Source: Flavobacteriales bacterium
GTDB lineage: Bacteria; Bacteroidota; Bacteroidia; Flavobacteriales_D; Parvicellaceae
DNA: 13,853 nt
Reading direction: 5' to 3'
NCBI GenBank assembly: GCA_026993705.1
Contig: JALWSJ010000331.1
Location: 1-13,853, forward strand
In this document: positions 8,501 through 13,853 of the stretch, piece by piece
How positions within the stretch are numbered: position 1 is the stretch's first letter
Layout of the letters: the number at the start of each line of letters is the position of its first letter
Program-made: the position numbers and the translations under genes
Notes under the pieces: generated by a model
What the model saw: the letters and a program-made list of their open reading frames with translations, nothing else
What the model was told of the DNA's origin: nothing
The model's database searches: none

Positions 8501-8647
8501 ATTATCATAGGTTCGTTCAGCATCGAAAAACTGTTGAGCTCCCGACTCATTGATTGTTTTTATAAATGTTTTTATTTGTCCTTTTAAAGAAAAAGACAAT
8601 AGAAACATACTTAAAAAGAGTGCTATTTGTTTATTCCTTATCATCAT
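5528..8647 (-). CDS. Propeller plus five-PKD protein with gliding motility-associated (CHU_C) C-terminus
   Basis: This 1039-aa protein begins with a signal peptide (about 1-23, IALFLSMFLLSFSLKGQ). Residues about 24-440 carry repeated blades of the form DxxGNVLWxKxYG (LDGNGNVLWKK, MDPNGNVLWTKSYG, ISPDGNVMWAKTYG), typical of beta-propeller-like extracellular repeats. A linker module holds several Cys (about 445-523). Five PKD domains follow (starting about 524, 607, 691, 777 and 867; motifs such as WDWSFGENG, YGDGSP, WNFGDEE). The last about 92 residues are the CHU_C/type B domain (FTPNAFTPNGDGEND, FDRWGSLIYFTD), a T9SS sorting signal. The role is likely an adhesin or structural surface protein; the substrate is unknown. 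The start overlaps the upstream small gene by 17 nt (ATG at 8647; a second ATG follows at 8644), and the stop is 3 nt before the next start. It is a paralogue of 11218-13518 from PKD1 to the end but not at the N-terminus. Confidence 0.88.
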   Translation of the reverse strand: MMIRNKQIALFLSMFLLSFSLKGQIKTFIKTINESGAQQFFDAERTYDNGIIIIGQAGEGYCGDGLLTKIDSCGELVWAKKFGEVGKYTDGGRVVKELPNHNILLGGFVVQGTSKLGALKLADEFGNQIWSVEFSQLRFITGVNRTAAGDILICGYTHDEQCSYAKLDGNGNVLWKKKINVPSPSKRAYDILELPNGDYVLIWNSIAPRADVYVSRMDPNGNVLWTKSYGAGSTFPILREWEPSAAIDPADGNVVVCTGTTSMGNGTETAPDILVFKISPDGNVMWAKTYGDVSDDQPKKISYDVRTSGFVISGKTDYDVSTAPTTETMLGHNAMALLIDNSGATIRTNIYGGSGEDKAVETVSYAHHYITTMVSIGSMGASGYDPFLIKTNESGEVACQHTTVDFNAAFAVLNATPHNFTDVVHYMPSVMTGTGFSDHAATFSIYCQSCDPYFEMIGDPTICLDDSIMLVKKDGCSSFFTINGQVENNDTVVFKYNEGGHYTITLEHNCVEQPYLFDVYVAVPSAEFTSENKCLYDSIPFQDQSLTNYGTVDQWDWSFGENGAVSTLQNPKHKYEHDGQHTVKLLVTTSDGCQDSIEHTVTAHPVPWAVLLTKNECLYDSVQFVDSTQINLPSNIAAYYINYGDGSPTAYEQSPKHKYATEGIYNISYITVSNEGCIDDTSISVEVYPIPVASFSNTTICENEPPTEFLNLSSVSGNFSVMKWQWYFGENQEAVDTVPNPQHYYTEHGVYNVKMIVETNYGCFDTLVRPITVLAKPTNLFVSDITESCSPTCINFFDYSQPNSASIISWQWDLGGGDSSLIQNPSKCYVNNSHTVDSSYNIGLITVNDLGCSDTLYVEDYIWSRHNPVAAFESAPNTTNMYLSEIEFINNSTGAEYYAWNFGDEEHSIDFDPTHNYADTGTYIVQLIVETNHACFDTTYQSVRIDPFISIFTPNAFTPNGDGENDEFFFKSYGIKEEDFEFYIFDRWGSLIYFTDAFKPWNGTYKGQDVQEDVYIYKIKCVDFFGEEREFRGHVTVIR

Positions 8648-8987
8648 TTTCTTTGTCTTTTAAAAGCAACTCCTCCAACTGTTCTTCTTTAATTTCTTCA
8701 ACGGAAACTAAGCTATCGGGGTAGCCGGTTAATTGTACAATTATTGTTATGTATTTTCCATCAACTTCCGGTGTTTCTTTTTCGTTGACTTTAACAACCA
8801 TAGTACTGGTTTGTATATCAAACATTAATAGTTCTGCTCCTATCTGTTTCATATTTACCTTTAATTTAGGTCCTAAATTGGGACACATCAAAGCGTGTTC
8901 TCCTATATGTACTTTATATAATTTCTCCTGCCCGTAAACAAGGGAAATAGTAAAAATTAATACAGTTATTAGTAAAAGTTTTTTCAT
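8631..8987 (-). CDS. Small exported protein, possible degenerate HMA fold
   Basis: The predicted product has 118 aa, starting at ATG 8987 with a clear signal peptide (MKKLLLITVLIFTISLVYGQ). The frame is open upstream to 9182, but those 65 residues are Lys/Asn/Ser-rich and would bury the signal peptide. The mature part, KVHIGEHALMCPNLGPKLK...GAELLMFDIQTSTMVVKV...VQLTGYP, follows the beta-alpha-beta-beta-alpha-beta pattern of heavy-metal-associated (HMA) domains. It keeps only one Cys of the usual CxxC metal site, so metal binding is doubtful; this is an inference from pattern only. The C-terminus is strongly acidic and charged. Its end overlaps the start of the 1039-aa CHU_C gene, so the two are very likely co-transcribed and translationally coupled. 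Cassette A has no equivalent gene in the window. Confidence 0.65.
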   Translation of the reverse strand: MKKLLLITVLIFTISLVYGQEKLYKVHIGEHALMCPNLGPKLKVNMKQIGAELLMFDIQTSTMVVKVNEKETPEVDGKYITIIVQLTGYPDSLVSVEEIKEEQLEELLLKDKENDDKE

Positions 8988-9221
8988 TATCTGTTGTTTT
9001 GTTTTATCAAACACATAAGTTTTTGAATGTTTACAGCCCGTTTTAATAAGACTAATATAAAAAATGATTTCCATCACTTTTTGTGTTTTTTTATAATTAA
9101 CTGACGAAATAAAATTGATGAGGTTGCTTTTTTTGTTTTTTTTAGGTATAGAAACTCCGGTATGTAATTGTCTGAACGACATCTGTTACTTGTGCTTCAT
9201 AATGAAGGTACAAAATACACA

Positions 9222-9229
9222 CAAAGCTA
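9222..9229 (-). promoter_or_regulatory. -7 box candidate of cassette B
   Basis: TAGCTTTG on the minus strand matches the Bacteroidota -7 consensus TAnnTTTG exactly. No TTG-type -33 box is visible 17-23 nt upstream. It sits in a 10-mer, GTTTAGCTTT, also found upstream of cassette A. If used, the small exported-protein gene would have a leader of about 225 nt. Confidence 0.35.
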
Positions 9230-9310
9230 AACTCATTATCAGTGATGTGTAATAACTTATCTTAGGGGAAGGAAACTTAAGGAATCAGAGGTGAAAACAA
9301 CTGTTTTTTT

Positions 9311-11212
9311 TTAATGAACAACCAACCTAAACGAATGCAAGTCATCTCCACTCACGATTCTACCGATATACACACCTTTTTGCAAGTTATGTACATTCAA
9401 TCGGTTTTCTCCTTTTCTAAGTGGACGACTCAATACAAGTTTTCCGTTCACATCTAACAATTTAAACGTTGCGTCCATCGCCACTCGAACCGTAACGAAA
9501 TCATTCGCAGGATTCGGATAAACAAGCGTATTATCTTCTAAGTTTTCATCTACATTCACAAAACCAACATAAACCAAAACCGAATCTTGTGCTTCACAGC
9601 CTCCCATTTCTCCAGTTAACATAACCATATACGCCCCTGCAAAATCAAATTTGTGATAAGGGTTACTTTCTTGAGATGAAAAACCATCACCAAAATCCCA
9701 CAGCGTTGTTGATGTTATAGAACCTGTACTGTAAAAGAAAATAGAGTCATGCGTATTTATACTTGTTAGATTTGCATCAGCCACAACAGTTGGAGAAGGC
9801 TTTAGAACAATCACCGACTGTTCTTCATCTGTACATTGTCCATTATAACCTGTTACAGTAATTACTTCATTTCCGCTAGCGATATAAGTTAACACCTCAC
9901 CTGTATCACCTGTACTCCATACATAGGTTGTTGCTCCGGATGCTGTTACTGATACTTCTTCATTCATACATGCGTGTATTTGTGTTTCACTCAAGCTGAC
10001 TACGGGATAATTTTCAACGGTTATAGTGGTTTCTGCCGTATCCTTGCAACCGAAATCATCGGTAACAATAACACTATAAGTCGTTGTTGTTAAAGGAGAA
10101 ACTACGTGCACTTGAGTATCGCTTAATCCATTACTCCATTCATAAGAAGCTGTAACTCCTCCATTATGTGAAACAGAAACAATTGCTTCATTTCCATAAC
10201 ATATCGTATCATCCGGTGATGGTGTAGCATTTACACCTCCAAAATTTGTAACAAAAACTGTATCTTCCTTTACGCATCCTGTTGCATCTTTAATAAAGAC
10301 AACATACTCCCCTTGACTTAAATCAGTAAAAACTCCTGAAGGTAAATAGGTTGTTCCTGCATCTATACTATACTCATAAGGAGATTGCCCTAAAAAGCCA
10401 CTCACCTCTATCGCTCCATTTCCGTAATGACAATATTCATAATTTATTTGTACGGAATCATCGACCAAATCTGCCCCAACCTCAAATTGAAATGGAGACG
10501 TACACCCGTTTGCGTCTGTAATATCCAAAACATAAAATCCAGCTGACAAATTAGCATTGTTATAGGATGTACCCGTAGTTACAGCTCCTCCATTCAGTGA
10601 AAAATCATACGTAGCCCCATTTGAAAATACTACATCCACAGCTCCTGGCCCACTTCCGTTGCATTGTTCATTAAGAGGAGTTATGGTAGGAGATATTGCA
10701 GGATAAGCATCAACTGTTACCATTGTGTCAACTTCACACCCGTAACTATCTTTTATAACCACATCGTACGTTCCAGCAGCTAACTCCGTCTTTATACTAT
10801 CGGCGGTATAAAATGTTTGCCCTCCATCAAAACTGTATTGATACAAAGGCTTGCCTAAATACCCTCGAATATCGACAACTCCAGATGGTGGAGTTGCACA
10901 ACTTGGTGTAGTAACCAAAGAACCCACTTCTAAAAAAGGTTCTATCTCAGCAGTTAAGTTAACCACACAGCCCGTTGTATCTTGAACAACGATATTGTAC
11001 ATTCCTACGTTCAAATTAGAAAATTGAGGCGTGTTAACAAATGTTCCCCCACCATCGATACTATAGGTAACCGAATCTGGATCGCCAGTCAAAATAGTTA
11101 TAGTTCCTTGACCATCTGTACATTGTCGATTAACCGATAAATCAATTTGCATACATTGAGTATATGCTAAATTTAAGACTAGAGAAAATGTAAAAATTAA
11201 AATATATTTCAT
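9311..11212 (-). CDS. SprB-repeat surface protein with T9SS type A sorting domain (cassette A)
   Basis: This 633-aa protein has a compact signal peptide (MKYILIFTFSLVLNLAYTQ, cleavage before C20). Four SprB-type repeats (about 25-90, 97-168, 173-246, 252-322) show the YSIDGG / G.Y.V.I.D..GC pattern. Two Ig-like modules (about 326-470; SYEWSNG, YVWSTG) follow, then a PKD domain (about 472-548; WDFGDG intact) and a type A sorting domain (about 564-633; YPNPAND, LLDVNGK, LQKGVYIGRI). It is a paralogue of the 787-aa protein: from the PKD domain to the end the two are nearly identical, including a long identical block around FDFAGAYMVMLTGEMGG, while the repeat parts are more diverged and one repeat shorter. 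ATG at 11212 lies 5 nt after the stop of the upstream CHU_C gene, so coupled expression is likely. It probably acts as an extracellular or surface-attached adhesin-like protein; its ligand is unknown. Confidence 0.88.
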   Translation of the reverse strand: MKYILIFTFSLVLNLAYTQCMQIDLSVNRQCTDGQGTITILTGDPDSVTYSIDGGGTFVNTPQFSNLNVGMYNIVVQDTTGCVVNLTAEIEPFLEVGSLVTTPSCATPPSGVVDIRGYLGKPLYQYSFDGGQTFYTADSIKTELAAGTYDVVIKDSYGCEVDTMVTVDAYPAISPTITPLNEQCNGSGPGAVDVVFSNGATYDFSLNGGAVTTGTSYNNANLSAGFYVLDITDANGCTSPFQFEVGADLVDDSVQINYEYCHYGNGAIEVSGFLGQSPYEYSIDAGTTYLPSGVFTDLSQGEYVVFIKDATGCVKEDTVFVTNFGGVNATPSPDDTICYGNEAIVSVSHNGGVTASYEWSNGLSDTQVHVVSPLTTTTYSVIVTDDFGCKDTAETTITVENYPVVSLSETQIHACMNEEVSVTASGATTYVWSTGDTGEVLTYIASGNEVITVTGYNGQCTDEEQSVIVLKPSPTVVADANLTSINTHDSIFFYSTGSITSTTLWDFGDGFSSQESNPYHKFDFAGAYMVMLTGEMGGCEAQDSVLVYVGFVNVDENLEDNTLVYPNPANDFVTVRVAMDATFKLLDVNGKLVLSRPLRKGENRLNVHNLQKGVYIGRIVSGDDLHSFRLVVH

Positions 11213-11217
11213 ACTGA

Positions 11218-13518
11218 TTATCGAATTAAATTAACATGTCCATATTTTTTGTGTTCATTTCCAAAGAAATCAACACATTTTATTTTATAGACATAAGTAT
11301 CTTCTTTGGAGGGTTCGCCTTTATAAGTCCCATCCCAAGGATTAAATCCATCGGTATAATAAATCAAAGCTCCCCATTTGTCAAAAATTTTAAAATCTAC
11401 GGTTTCTTCGATGATGGCATATTGTTTAAATATAAATACATCATTATCTCCGTCTCCATTAGGCGTAAAAGCATTAGGGACGAATAAGGAAACAACGGGA
11501 TCAATTCTTACAGAACGATATGTAGTATCTTTACAGCCGTGAATTGTTTCTACGATTAACTCTATTGTATAAGTTCCTGTATCTCTGTATGTATGAATAG
11601 GTTCAAAATCAACACTAAATCTATCGTCTCCAAAATTCCAATCATAAAAATCTGCTCCTATAGAGTTATTTGGAAATTCTATTTCAGATAGATACATATT
11701 AGTCAACTCTGGATTCACCTCGAAATCTGCTACTGGATTATGCCAAGAAGCGATATAATCTTCTATTTGTATGGTATCGTAACACCCTAAATCGTTTCCG
11801 GTAATTAAGCCTATTGTAAACAAAGAATCTGTTGTATTACTTGTATTTGAATAGCATTTAGACGGGTTTTGCAATAATGAACTATCTCCTCCTGCCAAAT
11901 CCCATTGCCACGAGGTAATGCTTGTTGCATTCGACAAAGATAAATCCATAAAATTAATGCAGGCAGGAGAACAATCTTCGGTAATATCAGAAGTGAAAAT
12001 GGTTGTTGGTTTTGCCAATACCGTTACAGGATGAACAATCGTATCGAAACAACCTCTTTCTGTATTTACAACCAATCGTACATTAAACACTCCATCTTCG
12101 CTATAATCATGTAGAGGATTAGGCAAGGTTGAAACTGCATTGACCGGTTCATCAAAATTCCATTGCCACCCCACTACACTTCCGTTCGTAACCGAAGACT
12201 GGTTAAAAAAAGCTGTCGGGTCTGTATTTTCGCAAACTGTTGTATTTGTGAAATTAGCTATGGGCACATCATAAACAACAGCTGTAGCCGAGGTATCATC
12301 TATACATCCATGATTAGAAATCGTGATATAACTCACATTGTAAGAGCCATCATTTGCATATAAATGCTTAGGATTTCTGATTGAACTAAATGCAGAACCG
12401 TCACCGAAATTCGTTATCGTTTGGTCGATATAGTCAGGAAAGTTTATTTGCGAAGAATCTTCAAATTGGACGGAATCGTATTGACAAACAGGCGTAGATA
12501 GTAGAATCGCCTTTGGAACTGGGTAAACTACAACAGGTAAAGTTGTATCATCAACACATCCCTTATCGGAGGTTGAAGTTAATGTTACGTTATACGTTCC
12601 GTCGGAACTATAAAGATGAGCGGGGGACATAGCCGTACTTGTCGCTCCGGCTTCTCCGAAATCCCATAAAACACTTTGAATACTTCCTGCCGAAATAATC
12701 GATTGATTTTGAAAGTATATAGAATCATATAAACAAGTAGTAAGGGGTTGTCCAGTGGGATTTAAAGTAGTATTATTTGTTACCGAAAAAGAAGGTTCGG
12801 GCTGTGGGCGTATTGTTATATTGAATTGCGAATTGTTACAGCCTTGCTTAACATCAATAAGAGAAACTTCTGTTTGAGTCGAAGGAGGAGCTTGAAAAGC
12901 CGGAATATCACCGTTACCGGAAGGAGATAATCCAATTGCCGGATTGTTACTCGTCCATTCATAATCCACTCCAGGAGCACTGGAATTAGGGAATGTTATA
13001 ATTGGAACCATCGTATTAGCACAAGCTTCTACATCTGGTAATTGGACAGGTGGTTGAGGACATTGTATTTGAAAAGTACCAGTTGACGCAGGATATAATC
13101 CTCCACAATTTGCAGTAAACGCGTTACTTCCTCCGGAAACAGTTACAGAAATATCAACACCACAAGGTGCTTGAGGAAAAGTATAACGCACCCAATCATT
13201 ATAAGTATTTGCTTCCGATGAACAACTTGCTACAAACACGGGTGTTTCGGCACATCCTGGCAAATCGTTTAAGGCAGTATTTTGTAAGTTTATCTCTGGA
13301 GAACCTGTTGAGGTTGTTGTTACACCGTTAATGGTCAAGCTGATTGTCATCTGCGTAGAACTTGCACTTTCGCTACCGTGCCAGTGTTCTACCCAAAGGA
13401 CAAGTTCTCCCGTACAACTACTACAATAGACAATCTGAACGGCATGTCCGAAAACAGTCTTAGAAAATGAAACTAGAGATAGAACAACTAATAATATTCC
13501 GTATATTTTATTTAACAT
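11218..13518 (-). CDS. Five-PKD protein with gliding motility-associated (CHU_C) C-terminus (cassette A)
   Basis: This 766-aa protein has a signal peptide (about 1-24, ILLVVLSLVSFSKTVFG). The Cys-rich N-terminal module (about 25-155) contains VYCSSCTGELVLWVEHWHG, NDWVRYTFP and FTANCGG. I believe this type recurs in Bacteroidota PKD proteins, but I cannot name it. An Ig-like stretch (about 160-239) precedes five PKD domains (starting about 240, 335, 419, 504 and 594; WDFGEAG, FGDGSA, WQWNFDE, WQWDLAGG, WNFGDD). The CHU_C/type B T9SS sorting domain occupies 675-766 (FVPNAFTPNGDGDND, FDKWGALIYYTD). It is the paralogue of the 1039-aa protein over the PKD and CHU_C part, with a different N-terminus. 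The start is ATG 13518, directly before the signal peptide. It is the first gene of the cassette; the region upstream is non-coding. Confidence 0.88.
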   Translation of the reverse strand: MLNKIYGILLVVLSLVSFSKTVFGHAVQIVYCSSCTGELVLWVEHWHGSESASSTQMTISLTINGVTTTSTGSPEINLQNTALNDLPGCAETPVFVASCSSEANTYNDWVRYTFPQAPCGVDISVTVSGGSNAFTANCGGLYPASTGTFQIQCPQPPVQLPDVEACANTMVPIITFPNSSAPGVDYEWTSNNPAIGLSPSGNGDIPAFQAPPSTQTEVSLIDVKQGCNNSQFNITIRPQPEPSFSVTNNTTLNPTGQPLTTCLYDSIYFQNQSIISAGSIQSVLWDFGEAGATSTAMSPAHLYSSDGTYNVTLTSTSDKGCVDDTTLPVVVYPVPKAILLSTPVCQYDSVQFEDSSQINFPDYIDQTITNFGDGSAFSSIRNPKHLYANDGSYNVSYITISNHGCIDDTSATAVVYDVPIANFTNTTVCENTDPTAFFNQSSVTNGSVVGWQWNFDEPVNAVSTLPNPLHDYSEDGVFNVRLVVNTERGCFDTIVHPVTVLAKPTTIFTSDITEDCSPACINFMDLSLSNATSITSWQWDLAGGDSSLLQNPSKCYSNTSNTTDSLFTIGLITGNDLGCYDTIQIEDYIASWHNPVADFEVNPELTNMYLSEIEFPNNSIGADFYDWNFGDDRFSVDFEPIHTYRDTGTYTIELIVETIHGCKDTTYRSVRIDPVVSLFVPNAFTPNGDGDNDVFIFKQYAIIEETVDFKIFDKWGALIYYTDGFNPWDGTYKGEPSKEDTYVYKIKCVDFFGNEHKKYGHVNLIR

Positions 13519-13542
13519 CTTGTATCTTTTAGTACCATGACG

Positions 13543-13550
13543 TAAAGCTA
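13543..13550 (-). promoter_or_regulatory. -7 box candidate of cassette A
   Basis: TAGCTTTA on the minus strand matches TAnnTTTG at all but the last base and lies 24 nt upstream of ATG 13518. It is within GTTTAGCTTT, the same 10-mer found upstream of cassette B. I see no -33 TTG at proper spacing, so the call is weak. Confidence 0.3.
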
Positions 13551-13620
13551 AACATTCCGTTGCTTTTATTTTTTAGTTTTCTTTATTTATTCTGTTTCCT
13601 TTGTGCTCCATTCAATACGC

Positions 13621-13640
13621 GTTAGGGACTTATCCCTAAC
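13621..13640. repeat. Perfect 8-bp palindromic hairpin
   Basis: GTTAGGGA (13621-13628) and TCCCTAAC (13633-13640) flank the 4-nt loop CTTA. With the preceding GC, the left arm is the same GCGTTAGGGA that opens the interspersed elements at 5319 and 13779. This may be a collapsed or partial copy. Confidence 0.55.
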
Positions 13641-13652
13641 CCAAGTATAATG

Positions 13653-13672
13653 AGCACTATAAAGTGCTTTTA
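13653..13672 (+). terminator. Hairpin with T-rich tail
   Basis: AGCACT (13653-13658) and AGTGCT (13663-13668) form a 6-bp stem with loop ATAA. TTTATTTCC follows on the plus strand. It resembles a short intrinsic terminator facing right, although no gene on the plus strand is seen upstream. Confidence 0.3.
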
Positions 13673-13690
13673 TTTCCTTTATATTTCTTC

Positions 13691-13729
13691 AAAAATTATT
13701 TCCATAGCTCGGCTATGCAAAGAATTTTT
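13691..13729. repeat. Two-level hairpin
   Basis: The inner perfect stem, CATAGC (13703-13708) with GCTATG (13712-13717), has loop TCG. It is enclosed by AAAAATT (13691-13697) and AATTTTT (13723-13729) with an internal loop between. The function is unknown. Confidence 0.4.
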
Positions 13730-13778
13730 TCATCATCTAAAGAAACTAAAATTCACTTTCTATGCACTCATTCCACTT

Positions 13779-13853
13779 GCGTTAGGGATAGGAACGGCAT
13801 CCTTTTGCCCTCCCTCCTTTTGGAGGGCAAAAGATATAGTGGATAGCCCGACC
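13779..13853 (+). repeat. Partial interspersed palindromic element, cut by window end
   Basis: This copy starts with GCGTTAGGGATA and AACGGCAT. A perfect 12-bp hairpin follows (CTTTTTGCCC-type arms: CTTTTGCCCTCC 13802-13813, GGAGGGCAAAAG 13822-13833), then ATAGTGGATAGCCCGACC to the last base. The outer motifs match the element at 5319-5466 but the hairpin sequence differs, so the frame is conserved and the stem variable. The closing half (GGG..AACGC) should lie beyond the window. Confidence 0.7.

Larger units (their letters stand above)
13519..13853. other. Gene-free palindrome-rich region
   Basis: No coding sequence is supported; the short open frame on the plus strand runs through hairpins and lacks any motif. 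The region contains a candidate promoter, three hairpins (13621-13640, 13653-13668, 13691-13729) and part of an interspersed repeat element (13779-13853). The 10-mer GCGTTAGGGA occurs twice (13619 and 13779). Confidence 0.65.

Noticed and set aside
8988..9182. N-terminal extension of the small exported protein to an ATG at 9182
   Set aside because: It would place 65 Lys/Asn/Ser-rich residues before a complete signal peptide starting at its own ATG (8987).
9295..9313. Poly-T run with AAAAC/GTTTT arms after the 633-aa gene as its terminator
   Set aside because: The T-run faces the plus strand, opposite to the gene, and the stem is only 5 bp of A/T-rich pairs.
3161..11212. Repeated motifs in the type A genes considered as DNA tandem repeats or CRISPR
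   Set aside because: The repeats are protein-level SprB modules of about 70 residues, diverged at DNA level; there is no short identical repeat with unique spacers anywhere in the window.
13664..13846. 60-codon open frame on the plus strand near the window end
   Set aside because: It runs through hairpins and the interspersed repeat element; the composition looks like translated repeat, not protein.

Overview
The window is AT-rich DNA that most resembles a member of the Bacteroidota, probably Flavobacteriales. The basis is two kinds of type IX secretion (T9SS) cargo signal: the 'gliding motility-associated' (CHU_C, type B) and 'Por/T9SS type A' C-terminal domains. PKD and SprB-repeat surface proteins, one TAnnTTTG-type promoter and a familiar-looking Bacteroidota palindromic repeat agree with this. 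I cannot name the species. All supported genes lie on the minus strand, so the window is transcribed from right to left.

Right to left: 13519-13853 is a gene-free stretch full of palindromes, ending in a repeat element cut by the window edge. Next comes cassette A: a 766-aa five-PKD protein with a CHU_C terminus (13518-11218), then, after a 5-nt gap, a 633-aa protein with SprB repeats and a type A sorting domain (11212-9311). After a 128-bp gap comes cassette B: a small exported protein with a possible degenerate HMA fold (8987-8631), overlapping a 1039-aa propeller-plus-five-PKD CHU_C protein (8647-5528). A 787-aa SprB-repeat type A protein (5524-3161) follows after 3 nt. A and B are a tandem duplication of a two-gene unit whose N-termini have diverged or been exchanged. 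Downstream are a ComF-family phosphoribosyltransferase (TTG start, 3135-2458) and a small exported protein of unknown function with no good start codon. A RhuM-Fic/Doc fusion gene (1603-590), bracketed by a 10-bp inverted repeat, ends the coding part. 1-589 has no supportable gene but carries several hairpins.

The two large pairs probably encode cell-surface or secreted adhesin-like proteins exported through Sec and then T9SS. Close spacing suggests each pair is co-transcribed. ComF (DNA uptake or nucleotide-related) is likely a passenger, and the RhuM-Fic gene looks like an independent accessory gene.

The most noteworthy observations are: a 148-bp interspersed palindromic element lying in frame inside the 5' coding region of the 787-aa gene; a secreted-protein gene whose natural start is ATA, downstream of a good promoter; the duplicated type B/type A pair with near-identical 3' ends; and the RhuM-Fic gene with a Doc-like active site and bracketing inverted repeats.
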